Shown: positions 18,247 to 28,718, counted from the stretch's first letter. The stretch is DNA of 64,000 nt from an uncultured Muribaculaceae bacterium (GCA_910584525.1 CAJUAT010000005.1:1-64000); one strand, 5' to 3'. Program-made: numbers and translations. Notes: generated by a model not told the origin, from the letters alone.

Positions 18247-19704
18247 TCAGAAGAGAGGAATCTGTGCTGCGTTGTAGCAGTAGTCGTAGATGTAGGGCAC
18301 GAGTCCGAAGAACACTATGCCTGCCACGCAAATCCAGAGGGCAGCCTTCTCGCCGCCGTTGCTCTTGAATGCCTCGATTTTGGCCTCGCCCGTATTGATC
18401 CATATGGCCTTTACCACCAGCAGGTAGTAATAGAGCGATATGATGGTGTTGATGAGGGCCACGAGCACGAGCATGTACAGAGCCATCGAACCGGTGGAAG
18501 CCACCGAGTTGAAGATGAAGAACTTCGAGAAGAAACCTGCGAAGGGAGGTATACCTGCCAGCGAGAACATGGCGAGCGTCATGGCGAACGACAGCCACGG
18601 GTTGGTCTTGTGCAGTCCGTCATAGTCGTCCATTCCCACCTTGCCGGTCTTGTTCTCTATGCTTGCAATCACTGCGAAGGCTCCAAGGTTGCTCACGATG
18701 TAGACGAAGATGTAATACATCATCGAGCCGAGACCTATTGCGCTCTGGCTCATCACTCCCAGCATTATGTAACCGGCCTGCGATATCGAGGAGAAGGCCA
18801 TGAATCGCTTCATGTTCTTCTGGCGTATGGCGAAGAGGTTACCTACGGTGATTGTAAGTATGATCACGCCGTACATCATCCATTCCCAGCTGTCGGCAAA
18901 TACCTGGCCGAAGGCCTGGGCGAAGATGATGAAGAAGGCGAAGGCGGCGGCTCCTTTGGAAATCACCGACAGGTAGGAGGTGATGGCCGTGGGAGCACCC
19001 TGATATACGTCAGCGGTCCAGAGGTGGAAGGGCACGAGCGAGAGCTTGAAGCCTATGCCGGCAATTACGAAAGCGAGCGCCACCACCAGGAGTCCCGACA
19101 TGCTGCCGGCCGTGATGGCTACGGCTATGTCGCTGAAGTAGAGCGAACCTCCCGAGAAGGCATATACGAAACTGAGACCCATCAGCAGGATTGCCGACGA
19201 GAAAACTGCCGTGAGTATGTACTTGATGGCAGCCTCATGGCTCTCGTAATGCTTCTTGTTGAATGCCACCAGTGCGGCCAGCGGCAGCGATGCCGTCTCC
19301 AGTCCGATCACGAACAGCAGGAAATGACGTGCCGATATCATCAGGTACATGCCGAACAGCGTGGCCAGTATCAGCTCGTAGAACTCACCCTTGCGGATGG
19401 CCGTCTCGTCGCTGTCGACCCAGCTTGCCGACTGGAGGAACACTATGAACACACCTATGTTGAGGATAGCCTTTATAGCCTTGCAGGCATTGTCATCGAC
19501 ATACATACCGCCGAATGCCGAGGTGTCGGCCGACGGTATAAGCCATATGGCCACCGTGGCCAGACCGAACAGCACCGTGGTGACCGGTGTCAGCCAACTC
19601 TTCTTCGAGCCGTCGCGCGTGAACACGTCAAGCACGAAAACCACGAAAAACAAGCCTAAGATTATTAACTCGGGGATCATCGCCCCAAATTGTGAATAGT
19701 CCAT
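18247..19704 (-). CDS. nuoN: NADH-quinone oxidoreductase subunit N
   Basis: A 485-residue inner-membrane subunit, one of the three antiporter-like proton-pumping subunits of complex I. About 14 hydrophobic helices are visible, with the family pattern around residues 200-320 (KLSLVPFHLWTADVYQGAPTAITSYLSVISKGAA), including the conserved lysines and the broken-helix proline region. Last gene of the nuo-atp cluster, 27 bases after nuoM, followed by a terminator. Confidence 0.95.
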   Translation of the reverse strand: MDYSQFGAMIPELIILGLFFVVFVLDVFTRDGSKKSWLTPVTTVLFGLATVAIWLIPSADTSAFGGMYVDDNACKAIKAILNIGVFIVFLQSASWVDSDETAIRKGEFYELILATLFGMYLMISARHFLLFVIGLETASLPLAALVAFNKKHYESHEAAIKYILTAVFSSAILLMGLSFVYAFSGGSLYFSDIAVAITAGSMSGLLVVALAFVIAGIGFKLSLVPFHLWTADVYQGAPTAITSYLSVISKGAAAFAFFIIFAQAFGQVFADSWEWMMYGVIILTITVGNLFAIRQKNMKRFMAFSSISQAGYIMLGVMSQSAIGLGSMMYYIFVYIVSNLGAFAVIASIENKTGKVGMDDYDGLHKTNPWLSFAMTLAMFSLAGIPPFAGFFSKFFIFNSVASTGSMALYMLVLVALINTIISLYYYLLVVKAIWINTGEAKIEAFKSNGGEKAALWICVAGIVFFGLVPYIYDYCYNAAQIPLF

Positions 19705-19731
19705 CGTTATCTTGTTGTCAAATTGTTCTGA

Positions 19732-21255
19732 TTAAATTGCCTGGGCCAATGCGTCGACAATCGGTTTGAAACTGTTCTGTATAGAGTCGTTGAGCCAGTT
19801 GGGGAAGAATCCTATTCCGGCCAGACAAACTATCAGCGTTACAGTGGCGAGACGCTCCCACCATGTTGCGTCGGTGAGCGAGAGATGATGCTCGTCCTGC
19901 ACGGGGCCGAGTATCAGCTTGCCAACCACACGCAGGATGTAGACTGCCGTTATCACGATTGATGTGGTGGCGGCTATCACGAAGATGCGGTGGAACATGT
20001 CGGCGTTCTCGAAGCTGCCGAAGAAGATGGTCATCTCGGCCACGAAGCCCGAGAGTCCGGGAAGTCCCAGCGATGCGAAACCGGCTATCATGTAGCATAC
20101 TCCGAGATAAGGCATAATCTTCATGAGTCCACCCATCTGACGGATATCGCGGGTATGCGTACGTCCGTAGATCATACCGATCAGGGCGAAGAAGAGAGCC
20201 GTCATCAGACCATGGCTGAGCATCTGGAGGATACCGCCGGTCATGGCCGTCTGGTTGAGCATCAGCAAGGCGAAGAGCACCATGCCGCAGTGCGATACCG
20301 ACGAATAGGCATTGATGTACTTGAGGTCGGTCTGCACACATGCCGAGAATGCGCCGTATACTATGCTTATACCCGTGAGGATTATGAAAATCCATGCGAG
20401 TTCATTGGCGGCATGGGGAAGCAGGAAGATGGCGATGCGGAAGCAACCGTAGCCTCCCAGCTTCATGAGCACGCCGGCATGCAGCATCGACACCGCCGTG
20501 GGGGCGCAGGCATGACCGTCGGGACTCCATGTGTGGAACGGGAACATGGCGCCCAGCACGCCGAAGCCTACAAACGTGAAGATGAACAGCATGTTCTGCC
20601 AGCCATAGTCGATGCAGCCGTAATGGGATATCTCGAGGATGTTCCATGTGTTGGCCACGCCGGCATCGGCAGGCGTTCCGTGCCAGTAGATTCCCAACAG
20701 ACCCAGCATCAGGAATGCCGAGCCGCCCATGAGCATCAGTGTCAGCTTCATGGCCGAATACTCCTTGCGGCCTGTGCCCCATACTCCAATCAGCAGGTAC
20801 ATAGGAATCAGCGCCACCTCATAGAACATGAACATCGTGAACATGTCGATGGAGATGAAGAATCCGTAAACACCCGTCGACAGCAGCGAGTACCACAGGA
20901 AGAAGTTCTTGGGAAGGGGATTGATTTTCCAGGAGGCGAAAGTGCCTGCGAACACTATTATGGAGGTAAGCAGAAGCATGAGCACCGATATACCGTCCAC
21001 GCCCACTGCGAGATGGATGTTGAGGGGCTCATACCACATCCAGGAGCCCATCCACAGCATTTCGGCCGTGTTGCCGGCTGCCCGCTGCGCCACGAAGTCG
21101 CACGTCAGCCATATCGACAGTCCCAGAAGCACCGTGGAGCATGTAACCATTACCCCCAGGATGGCCTTCATGTTGTTCTGACCGCACAAAGCGAGCCCGC
21201 CAAGCATGAGAACCGGCACTATTACAAACCAGATTAATATATTTCCGAAAAGCAT
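19732..21255 (-). CDS. nuoM: NADH-quinone oxidoreductase subunit M
   Basis: A 507-residue antiporter-like membrane subunit of complex I. The conserved glutamate-containing helix (MFYEVALIPMYLLIGVWG, near residues 145-160) and the HTWSPDGHACAPTAVSMLHAG segment typical of NuoM are present. It lies between nuoL and nuoN with gaps of 47 and 27 bases. Confidence 0.96.
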   Translation of the reverse strand: MLFGNILIWFVIVPVLMLGGLALCGQNNMKAILGVMVTCSTVLLGLSIWLTCDFVAQRAAGNTAEMLWMGSWMWYEPLNIHLAVGVDGISVLMLLLTSIIVFAGTFASWKINPLPKNFFLWYSLLSTGVYGFFISIDMFTMFMFYEVALIPMYLLIGVWGTGRKEYSAMKLTLMLMGGSAFLMLGLLGIYWHGTPADAGVANTWNILEISHYGCIDYGWQNMLFIFTFVGFGVLGAMFPFHTWSPDGHACAPTAVSMLHAGVLMKLGGYGCFRIAIFLLPHAANELAWIFIILTGISIVYGAFSACVQTDLKYINAYSSVSHCGMVLFALLMLNQTAMTGGILQMLSHGLMTALFFALIGMIYGRTHTRDIRQMGGLMKIMPYLGVCYMIAGFASLGLPGLSGFVAEMTIFFGSFENADMFHRIFVIAATTSIVITAVYILRVVGKLILGPVQDEHHLSLTDATWWERLATVTLIVCLAGIGFFPNWLNDSIQNSFKPIVDALAQAI

Positions 21256-21302
21256 AATCTATTATTGTTGTTTGAGTGGAAGCCTGTTTGGCAAGCTTCG
21301 GG

Positions 21303-23294
21303 TTAAAGGAGACATAACCAGGTTATCACAGCCAGCGCGACGGCTCCGAAGAAGTACCACATCACGTAAGTCTGTATATATCCCGACTGCATACCCTTGA
21401 TTTTAACACTGAAGAAGTTGGTCATTGCTGCGAGGCCGTTCATCGTTCCGTCGATGATATGGCGGTCGAACCATGCTATGCCGCGGCATATGATGTTGAA
21501 GATGATCTTATGCGTGATGAACATGTAGATCTCATCCCAGTAGAAGCGGCGGTTGGCGGCAGTCCATAGCGCGGGCCAGAGGTTCTTGACCATCGTGGGG
21601 CGATTGTTCTTGCGAGCATACATGAAGGTTGCCAGGGCTATGGAAACAACAGCCACCGTAAGGGATGTGGCGGCCACGGAGCCTTCTATATGTATATGGT
21701 AAGGTTCGCCGTTGAATGTCACGAACTCGCCGAAAGGAATGAATCCTGCCACGCAGCTCACAGCTGCAAGGATAATCAGCGGCAGCGACATCTGCCAGGG
21801 TGCGTCGTGGGGCTTATGTCCGCTCTTCGCGTATTTCGGGTTCTCCTCCCACCAGAATATCATGTAATAGAGGCGGAACATGTAGAAAGCGGTCAGACCG
21901 GCCACCATCGTCATCCATGCGCCCCAGAACCAGTGGCGGTTGAACATGGCGGCAAGCATCTCGTCTTTGGAGAAGAAGCCGGAGAAGGGCCATATGCCGG
22001 CGATTGCCAGACACCCTATGAGGAACGTCCAGTGAGTGATGGGCATGTACTTGCGAAGGCCGCCCATCTCGGTATAGTTGTTGCTGTGAACGGCATGTAT
22101 CAGAGCGCCGGCCCCGAGGAAGAGGAGCGCCTTGAACATGGCGTGCGTGAACAGATGGAACATGCCGGCCATATAGCCGAGTCCCGAGTAATGAACGCCC
22201 TCTATGGGCTGGTTGTAGGCACATCCCAGCGATACCATCATGAAGGCTATCTGGGATATTGTGGAGAATGCGAGCACTCTCTTGATATCAATCTGTGCGC
22301 AGGCCACTACGGCGGCATAGAAAGCTGTTATTGCTCCGACTATGGTGATGAATGTCAGCGAGTCGGGCACTATGCAGTAGAGGGGGAAGAATCGCGCCAC
22401 GAGGTAAACGCCGGCCACAACCATGGTGGCGGCGTGGATGAGTGCCGACACGGGCGTCGGACCCTCCATGGCGTCGGGAAGCCATATATGCAGCGGCATC
22501 ATGGCCGACTTACCCATACCTCCCACGAAGATGAGCACCATGGCCCAAGTGAGCACCGAGCCGCTCATGAACGTAGCGCCCAGAACGGTGTTGGCGATCA
22601 CGCCGGCATTGCTGTTGAGCATCAGGAAGTTGAAAGCGGAAGCCGAGCCCAACGGGCCGTCGGCGGGTGCGTTCGACACATAATAGCTCAGAACCAGTAT
22701 GCCTATGAGCATGAACAGGTCGGCGAAGCGGGTAACGATAAAGGCCTTCTTGGATGCCGACACTGCCGAGGGCAGCTTGTAGAAGAAGCCGATCAGCAGG
22801 TAGGAGCTGACACCCACGAGCTCCCAGAAGATGTACATCTGGAAGATGTTGGTAGCCACCACGAGGCCGAGCATCGAGAATGTGAAGAGAGCCAGGAAAG
22901 CGTAGTACCGCTGGAAACCGGGCTCATGCTCCATATATCCCCAGGAGTATAGGTGCACCATGAAGGAGATGGTGGTTATCACCACGAGCATCATGGCCGA
23001 AATGGGGTCGAGCAGGAAGCCGATGTTTACCACGAGCCTGTCGGTGAACGCGAGCCATGTCACATCGAAGAGCTGGCACTGCTGGCGCACACCCTCGACG
23101 ATGAAACGCGGGTCGCCGCTGAAGAAATATGTAAAAGCCACATAATAAGCCATGACAGCCACGGCCCCGAGAGCCGTGATGCCCAGAATGCCGGCAAGCT
23201 TGCGCGACATCTTCACTCCCACGATGCCCAGTATCAGGAACATCGTGAACGGGATGGCGAGTATCAATATTGGTAATGTAATGCCCATGATCAA
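21303..23294 (-). CDS. nuoL: NADH-quinone oxidoreductase subunit L
   Basis: A 663-residue membrane subunit, largest of the antiporter-like subunits, with a long C-terminal extension expected to form the lateral amphipathic helix along the membrane arm. Diagnostic segments: FWELVGVSSYLLIGF near residue 150 and LHIWLPDAMEGPTPVSALIHAATM near 270-295. Its start codon overlaps the nuoK stop by four bases, which points to translational coupling. Confidence 0.96.
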   Translation of the reverse strand: MIMGITLPILILAIPFTMFLILGIVGVKMSRKLAGILGITALGAVAVMAYYVAFTYFFSGDPRFIVEGVRQQCQLFDVTWLAFTDRLVVNIGFLLDPISAMMLVVITTISFMVHLYSWGYMEHEPGFQRYYAFLALFTFSMLGLVVATNIFQMYIFWELVGVSSYLLIGFFYKLPSAVSASKKAFIVTRFADLFMLIGILVLSYYVSNAPADGPLGSASAFNFLMLNSNAGVIANTVLGATFMSGSVLTWAMVLIFVGGMGKSAMMPLHIWLPDAMEGPTPVSALIHAATMVVAGVYLVARFFPLYCIVPDSLTFITIVGAITAFYAAVVACAQIDIKRVLAFSTISQIAFMMVSLGCAYNQPIEGVHYSGLGYMAGMFHLFTHAMFKALLFLGAGALIHAVHSNNYTEMGGLRKYMPITHWTFLIGCLAIAGIWPFSGFFSKDEMLAAMFNRHWFWGAWMTMVAGLTAFYMFRLYYMIFWWEENPKYAKSGHKPHDAPWQMSLPLIILAAVSCVAGFIPFGEFVTFNGEPYHIHIEGSVAATSLTVAVVSIALATFMYARKNNRPTMVKNLWPALWTAANRRFYWDEIYMFITHKIIFNIICRGIAWFDRHIIDGTMNGLAAMTNFFSVKIKGMQSGYIQTYVMWYFFGAVALAVITWLCLL

Positions 23295-23602
23295 TATTTC
23301 ATTTTATCGGCGTCGTTGACATCGGTGTTGCCGATGGCGCGATATATGTTTACGATGATTGCGATTGCCACGGCGGTCTCGGCGGCGGCTATCGCTATGG
23401 CGAAGAGGGTGAATACCATACCCTCCATCTGCCCGGGAAACAGGAAACGGTTGAAGACCACGAAGTTCAGGTCGGCGGCGTTGAGCATCAACTCCAGCGA
23501 TATGAGCATCGCGATCATATTCTTGCGGGTCATGAACCCATAGACTCCGGCCGCGAACATTATCACGCTCGGGACCAAATACCATAACATATCCAAATCC
23601 AT
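23291..23602 (-). CDS. nuoK: NADH-quinone oxidoreductase subunit K
   Basis: A 103-residue, three-helix membrane subunit. The two membrane glutamates important for proton translocation in this family are present at about Glu37 (LISLELMLNAADLNF) and Glu75 (AAAETAVAIAI). It overlaps nuoL by four bases and is seven bases after nuoJ. Confidence 0.95.
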   Translation of the reverse strand: MDLDMLWYLVPSVIMFAAGVYGFMTRKNMIAMLISLELMLNAADLNFVVFNRFLFPGQMEGMVFTLFAIAIAAAETAVAIAIIVNIYRAIGNTDVNDADKMKY

Positions 23603-23609
23603 GGTTCAA

Positions 23610-24137
23610 TTAACGTTTGCGGGCAACGGTGACGCCGCCGATTATACATGCGAGCAACAATACCGAAATAGCCTCAAAGGGCAGCAGGTACTGGAATTTG
23701 TCGGTACCGGTGAAAGCCCGGCCTATCTCCTTGATGGTGATGTCGGAGCCCAGGCAACCGGCAAGGGTCATGTCGTGGGCTATGGGCATATAGAAGATAG
23801 CGAGGAGCAGCAAGGCAGCTCCGGCCACCGACACTAAGACTCCCATCTTGCTCCGGTGCGTAAGCAACACGGGTGCGGCCTCGTTGGGCTTGTGCGTAAG
23901 CAATATCGCGAACACGAACAATACCATGATGCCCCCGGCATATACCGCTATCTGCACTGCGCCCAGAAACTGGTAGCCCAGCTGGAAATAGAATAATGAT
24001 GTTCCTATAAGCACGAACAGCAGATAGGTGGCGGCTCTGAGAATCTTCCGAGTCGTTACGGCCATTACAGAGAACACCACCACTATCAGCGCTGTCACCG
24101 AGTACAGGATTATATTCGCTACAGAAGTACTATCCAT
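23610..24137 (-). CDS. nuoJ: NADH-quinone oxidoreductase subunit J
   Basis: A 175-residue membrane subunit with about five helices. The family segment AVQIAVYAGGIMVLFVFAILL is visible near residues 58-80. The C-terminus is short and basic. It is 14 bases downstream of nuoI and seven upstream of nuoK. Confidence 0.93.
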   Translation of the reverse strand: MDSTSVANIILYSVTALIVVVFSVMAVTTRKILRAATYLLFVLIGTSLFYFQLGYQFLGAVQIAVYAGGIMVLFVFAILLTHKPNEAAPVLLTHRSKMGVLVSVAGAALLLLAIFYMPIAHDMTLAGCLGSDITIKEIGRAFTGTDKFQYLLPFEAISVLLLACIIGGVTVARKR

Positions 24138-24151
24138 TGTGTTGTTATTGG

Positions 24152-24688
24152 TTATTTGTCAGAGGTAACGTTAGCCTTAGGGTCTTGGGGAGTCTGGGCG
24201 GGCTTTGGCGCGGGGGCCGGTTTGGGCGCGTCGGGAACTTCCGGACGGTAATTGAGCTGCTTTACGAGCTTGTCGCGCTCGAAGACTGCCTGCTCGAAAT
24301 CGTTGCTGAACTCCAGGGCATTCTGCGGGCAGGTCGTCACACACAACATACAGAAGGTGCAGCTGCCCAGATCATAAAAATACTTGTCGAGCTTACGCTT
24401 CTTCTTGCCGTCGGGAAGATCCACCATTTTCGTCTCGAGCTTGATGGTTCCGTTAGGGCAATTCATCTGGCAGATTCCGCAGGCTATGCATTTATGGCGC
24501 CCCTCGGCGTCATATTTCAGCGTCAATTCCGCGCGGAACCTGTCGGCAATCTCAAGGGTTGCCCGGTTCTCGGGATATTGCTCCGTAACCTTCGGCGTCA
24601 CGAACTCCTTGCCCGTGACGGCCATTCCGGTCACCAGACTCTTAAGCCCGCTGCCTACCGACTTGAAATATTCTATTATATTGGCCAT
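24152..24688 (-). CDS. nuoI: NADH-quinone oxidoreductase subunit I (2x[4Fe-4S] ferredoxin-type)
   Basis: A 178-residue peripheral subunit that carries two [4Fe-4S] clusters passing electrons to the quinone site. Both cluster motifs are intact: Cys67, 70, 73, 77 (CIACGICQMNCP) and Cys110, 113, 116, 120 (CTFCMLCVTTCP). The C-terminal tail is rich in proline and alanine (PKPAPAPKPAQTPQDPK) and looks disordered. It directly follows atpG in the same direction, separated by 83 bases that hold a hairpin; elsewhere in Bacteroidales nuoI normally follows nuoH. Confidence 0.95.
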   Translation of the reverse strand: MANIIEYFKSVGSGLKSLVTGMAVTGKEFVTPKVTEQYPENRATLEIADRFRAELTLKYDAEGRHKCIACGICQMNCPNGTIKLETKMVDLPDGKKKRKLDKYFYDLGSCTFCMLCVTTCPQNALEFSNDFEQAVFERDKLVKQLNYRPEVPDAPKPAPAPKPAQTPQDPKANVTSDK

Positions 24689-24702
24689 TATTGTTGTTTA
24701 TC

Positions 24703-24734
24703 GGGAGTGGTGTTCTTTGCGGAGCGCCACTCCC
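24703..24734 (-). promoter_or_regulatory. Hairpin at the atpG-nuoI junction
   Basis: GGGAGTGGTG (24703-24712) pairs with CGCCACTCCC (24725-24734) with one G-T pair. On the minus strand no U-run follows, so it is more likely an RNA stability or processing element than a full terminator. No promoter consensus was found between atpG and nuoI. Confidence 0.5.
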
Positions 24735-24771
24735 CCTTTTAGTTTCTAAAACAGTTTCAGACTATACGCAA

Positions 24772-25650
24772 TCAACGTTCCACCTGGCCTCCGAGGAGGT
24801 CAAGGAGTTCGGAGGTGATGTTCTGCTGGCGCAGCTTGTTGTATTCGAGCTGCAGTTCGTCGCGTAGCTTCTGGGCATTGTCGTTGGCCGTCTGCATCGC
24901 TATGACGCGTGCCGCCTGTTCCGATGCCCGGTTCTCTATCGTGATCTCCTGCATCGTCGACAATACGAACATCGGCAACACCTCGTTGAAAATGCTGTTG
25001 GGATCCGGCTCGAATATGTACAGCTGGTTTTCGTCCGCGATCCTGTCGGCACCCGTTATGGCATCCTGGCTCACAGGGAACAGTCTGTCCATAGTCAGCA
25101 CCTGGCGACTCATCGACTTGTAGTTCATGTATACCACGTCCACCATGTCGAGTTCGCCGCTGATGAACTTGTCGCGCAGTCTGTGGGTGAACCTGTTGAC
25201 GGCCTCACCCGACATCTTGCTGTCGACGCCATCCTCCACTATCACCTCCACGTCGTCAAGGTTTCTGACGGCCTTGGCGATTTTCTCGCCTACGGGATAT
25301 ACCGTGACCTTCACACCGGGGTTCTCCCGGCGTATCTCATCGAGTTTGAGCAGCAGACCCTTGAAGATGTTTATGTTGTAAGCGCCGCAGAGGCCATCGT
25401 CGGAGCCGTAGACCACCACGGCCGCCGTATGTACCTCACGCGTCTCTATGAGAGGCGAGCGGAAGTCCTCCTCTGTGCCGAGTATATGGCCCATGATTTC
25501 CGTCAGCTTTGCCCTGAAAGGCTGCAGCTGACGCAATTGCTGCTCGTTCTGATGCACCTTCGCCGACGATATCATCTTCATGGCTCCCGTGATCTTCTCC
25601 GTGGAGGCCACCGACCCGATGCGTGTCTTCAGTTCCCTTAGCGTTGCCAT
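24772..25650 (-). CDS. atpG: F1Fo ATP synthase gamma subunit
   Basis: A 292-residue central-stalk subunit. The N-terminal family motif is present (ATLRELKTRIGSVASTEKITGAMKMISSAKV) and the conserved C-terminal helix is seen (RASEQAARVIAMQTANDNA). It rotates within the alpha3beta3 head to couple proton flow to ATP synthesis. Last gene of the atp block, followed after 83 bases by nuoI. Confidence 0.97.
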   Translation of the reverse strand: MATLRELKTRIGSVASTEKITGAMKMISSAKVHQNEQQLRQLQPFRAKLTEIMGHILGTEEDFRSPLIETREVHTAAVVVYGSDDGLCGAYNINIFKGLLLKLDEIRRENPGVKVTVYPVGEKIAKAVRNLDDVEVIVEDGVDSKMSGEAVNRFTHRLRDKFISGELDMVDVVYMNYKSMSRQVLTMDRLFPVSQDAITGADRIADENQLYIFEPDPNSIFNEVLPMFVLSTMQEITIENRASEQAARVIAMQTANDNAQKLRDELQLEYNKLRQQNITSELLDLLGGQVER

Positions 25651-25690
25651 TGCGAATATCTGTTAAGACAGGGCCCGGAGGCCCCGCCGT

Positions 25691-27274
25691 TTATTTTCCA
25701 TTTGATATGCTGTCGGCGGTCTCCTTGGCCGTGGCGGTCAGTAGCTGTTCCACCTCCGGCGTGAGCTTGCCGCTCTTCAATACGTCGAGCACCTCCTTGC
25801 GGTACTTCATCTCCAGTGCCTGCAGGAACTGCGTCTGGAAGTCAGCCACCTTGTCGAGGTCAACATTCTCCAGGAGTCCGTTGACACCGGCATAAATCAC
25901 CGCCACCTGATTCTCCACAGGCCAGGGATGATACTGCGGCTGGCAAAGTATGCGCTGGTTCTTGCGGCCTCTGTCGATCACGCGTGCCGTCACAGGGTCG
26001 ATGTCGCCGCCGAACTTCGTGAACGATTCCAGCTCGCGGTACTGTGCCTGGTCGGTCTTCAGCGTACCGGCAACCTTCTTCATACACTTGATCTGGGCGC
26101 TGCCGCCCACACGCGACACGGATATACCCACGTTGATGGCCGGACGGATACCCTGGTTGAACAGCGAGGTCTCCAGGAATATCTGGCCGTCGGTGATGGA
26201 GATGACGTTGGTAGGGATATATGCCGACACGTCACCGGCCTGGGTCTCGATGATGGGAAGAGCCGTCAGCGAGCCGCCACCCTTGACCATAGGCTTCATA
26301 ACCTCGGGAAGGTCGTTCATCTTCTCGGCCACTTTCTGGTCGGAGATGATACGGGCGGCACGTTCCAGCAGACGCGAATGCAGGTAGAAGATATCGCCGG
26401 GGTAAGCCTCGCGGCCCGAAGGGCGCTTGAGGATCAGCGACACTTCACGGTAAGCCACGGCCTGCTTGGAGAGGTCATCGTAAACGATAAGCGCGTCGCG
26501 CCCCGAGTCACGGAAATATTCGCCGATGGCTACTCCCGAGAAAGGCGCGAAATAACGCATCGACGCCGACTCCGAAGCACTCGCCGATACAACCACCGTG
26601 TAAGGCATGGCGCCGAACTTCTCCAGCGTGTTGACGATGGATGCCACCGTGGAGGCCTTCTGGCCTATCGCAACATATATACAGTACACCGGTTTGCCGG
26701 CATCATAGTTCTGCTTCTGGTTGATTATGGTGTCGATGGCTATTGCGGTCTTACCAGTCTGACGGTCGCCGATGATAAGCTCTCGCTGTCCGCGGCCAAT
26801 AGGAATCATCGAGTCGACAGCCTTGAGGCCGGTCTGCAGCGGGGTGGTTACCGGCTGACGGAATATGACGCCGGGGGCCTTGCGCTCGAGAGGCATGCGT
26901 ATGCGCTTCCCCTCGATGGGTCCTTTGCCGTCGATAGGCTCGCCGAGCATGTTCACGACGCGACCGAGAAGACCCTCGCCTACCGGTATCGACGCCACTT
27001 CGCCCGTACGCTTCACCGACATGTTCTCGGTGATGCTGTTAACCTTGTCGAGAAGCACTACGCCCACATTGCTCTCCTCAAGGTTGAGGGCCACGCCTTT
27101 GGCTCCGTTCTCGAACTCCACAAGCTCATTGCTCCTTACATTCTCAAGACCATAGACATGAGCCACACCGTCGCCGGCATTCAGCACCGTGCCTACTTCC
27201 TCGAATTTTATCTTTGAATTGATGTTCTCAAGCTCTTGCTTCAGTACATCGGATATTTCACTGGGATTAAGCAT
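25691..27274 (-). CDS. atpA: F1Fo ATP synthase alpha subunit
   Basis: A 527-residue non-catalytic nucleotide-binding subunit. The P-loop GDRQTGKT is at residues 169-176. Family length and pattern are normal ([22 protein letters not shown] near 370-395). It starts three bases after atpH ends, suggesting coupled translation. Confidence 0.98.
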   Translation of the reverse strand: MLNPSEISDVLKQELENINSKIKFEEVGTVLNAGDGVAHVYGLENVRSNELVEFENGAKGVALNLEESNVGVVLLDKVNSITENMSVKRTGEVASIPVGEGLLGRVVNMLGEPIDGKGPIEGKRIRMPLERKAPGVIFRQPVTTPLQTGLKAVDSMIPIGRGQRELIIGDRQTGKTAIAIDTIINQKQNYDAGKPVYCIYVAIGQKASTVASIVNTLEKFGAMPYTVVVSASASESASMRYFAPFSGVAIGEYFRDSGRDALIVYDDLSKQAVAYREVSLILKRPSGREAYPGDIFYLHSRLLERAARIISDQKVAEKMNDLPEVMKPMVKGGGSLTALPIIETQAGDVSAYIPTNVISITDGQIFLETSLFNQGIRPAINVGISVSRVGGSAQIKCMKKVAGTLKTDQAQYRELESFTKFGGDIDPVTARVIDRGRKNQRILCQPQYHPWPVENQVAVIYAGVNGLLENVDLDKVADFQTQFLQALEMKYRKEVLDVLKSGKLTPEVEQLLTATAKETADSISNGK

Positions 27275-27277
27275 TGT

Positions 27278-27823
27278 TTAATTGCCTGTTAAGAGGTTTT
27301 GTCGTAATTGTTCGAGTTCGCCGCTTATGGAAGCGTCGAGACGCGTGGAATCCACGTCGATGATGAAACCGCCGATGATGTCGGGGTTCACTTCGCGGCT
27401 ATACTCGAAGCTGGTGTTCCGGTAGCAGTCCTCCACCACCTTGTGCAGTCGTTTCATCTCGGTGTCGTCCATTTCGACAGCCGTGGTGACACGCACCTGC
27501 GAGATATTGTTTTCCTTACGGTAAATGTCGCGGTAAGCGAGTGCCATCAAGAAGAAGAACTCCTCCCTGTTATGGTCGAGCACAAGAGTCACGAACCGGG
27601 CATAGGCGTCATCGGCGCCGGCGCCGGCGGCAGCCATCAGCAGCTTCCGCTTGTCGGCAACCGACACAAACGGATTGGAAACCGCCTTCTCCAGCTCCTT
27701 GTCGGCCATAAAGGCTTCAGTCACTTTCTTCATATAGCCGTATATGCTCTCGGCACTTTTGGTCTCCACGGCATATTTGTAGAGAGCCTTGGCATAACGG
27801 TGGGGTATCAGTCCGGAAATCAT
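27278..27823 (-). CDS. atpH: F1Fo ATP synthase delta subunit
   Basis: A 181-residue peripheral-stalk subunit joining the b subunits to the F1 head. The typical opening (RYAKALYKYAVE) and C-terminal segment (NPDIIGGFIIDVDSTRLDAS) are present. Gaps to atpF and atpA are four and three bases. Confidence 0.96.
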   Translation of the reverse strand: MISGLIPHRYAKALYKYAVETKSAESIYGYMKKVTEAFMADKELEKAVSNPFVSVADKRKLLMAAAGAGADDAYARFVTLVLDHNREEFFFLMALAYRDIYRKENNISQVRVTTAVEMDDTEMKRLHKVVEDCYRNTSFEYSREVNPDIIGGFIIDVDSTRLDASISGELEQLRQNLLTGN

Positions 27824-27827
27824 GGCC

Positions 27828-28322
27828 TCAGTTCTTTTCTATTTCATCCAACAACTTATTGACCAGCTGAGTCTGAGCCTTGTCGCTCTTCATCTGCGTC
27901 CTCATCATTTTCTCGGCAATTTCGATAGAGAATTTACCTACTTCGTTGCGGAGCTGGGATTCGGCTTCTTTACGGGCCTGGTCTATGGCGACTTTGGCGA
28001 CGTCCATTTCGCGCTGAGCGGCTACGGATGCCTCCTTGCGGGCCTGCTCTATAATCTCTGTCTTCATTTTGGCGGCCTCGCGGAGCATCTCCTGCTGACG
28101 CGCCTGTGCCTCGCGCATGTATTTGTCGGCTTCGGCACGCGCGTTTTCCAGCTGCTCCCTGGCCTCACGGGCATTCTCTACTCCCTCGTCGATCGTCGAG
28201 GCCCGCTTGTCCATCATCTTGATGATTACCGGCCAACCCCATTTCGCCAATACCAGGAACAACAGGATGAACGCTACGAACATCCAGAATATAAGCCCGA
28301 AGTCAGGCGTAAATAATTCCAT
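27828..28322 (-). CDS. atpF: F1Fo ATP synthase b subunit
   Basis: A 164-residue subunit: one N-terminal membrane helix (LIFWMFVAFILLFLVLAKWGWPVI, about residues 8-31), then a long charged coiled coil rich in Ala, Glu, Arg and Lys. It forms the stator stalk. The segment upstream, between atpE and atpF, carries a strong hairpin. Confidence 0.96.
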   Translation of the reverse strand: MELFTPDFGLIFWMFVAFILLFLVLAKWGWPVIIKMMDKRASTIDEGVENAREAREQLENARAEADKYMREAQARQQEMLREAAKMKTEIIEQARKEASVAAQREMDVAKVAIDQARKEAESQLRNEVGKFSIEIAEKMMRTQMKSDKAQTQLVNKLLDEIEKN

Positions 28323-28350
28323 TGTCTCTTCTTTTAGGGTTGATTAATAT

Positions 28351-28377
28351 CCCTGTCCGGCACGAGGCCGGACAGGG
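28351..28377 (-). promoter_or_regulatory. Strong hairpin between atpE and atpF
   Basis: CCCTGTCCGGC (28351-28361) pairs perfectly with GCCGGACAGGG (28367-28377) across a five-base loop. No U-run follows on the minus strand. Its position just after atpE suggests a 3' stabiliser or partial terminator that raises c-subunit mRNA relative to the downstream genes, needed because the c ring has many copies. The same core sequence occurs in the terminator at 35781-35807. Confidence 0.6.
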
Positions 28378-28389
28378 TCTGTTCCGGTT

Positions 28390-28692
<303 letters not shown>

Positions 28693-28718
28693 TTAATGTT
28701 TATTTTTTTATTGTTTTT

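Noticed and set aside
19990..22952. Long open frames (over 400 codons) on the plus strand opposite nuoM and nuoL
   Set aside because: Their translations are His/Glu/Gly-rich with no family resemblance, while the minus strand encodes textbook NuoM and NuoL; they are shadows caused by GC-rich third positions.
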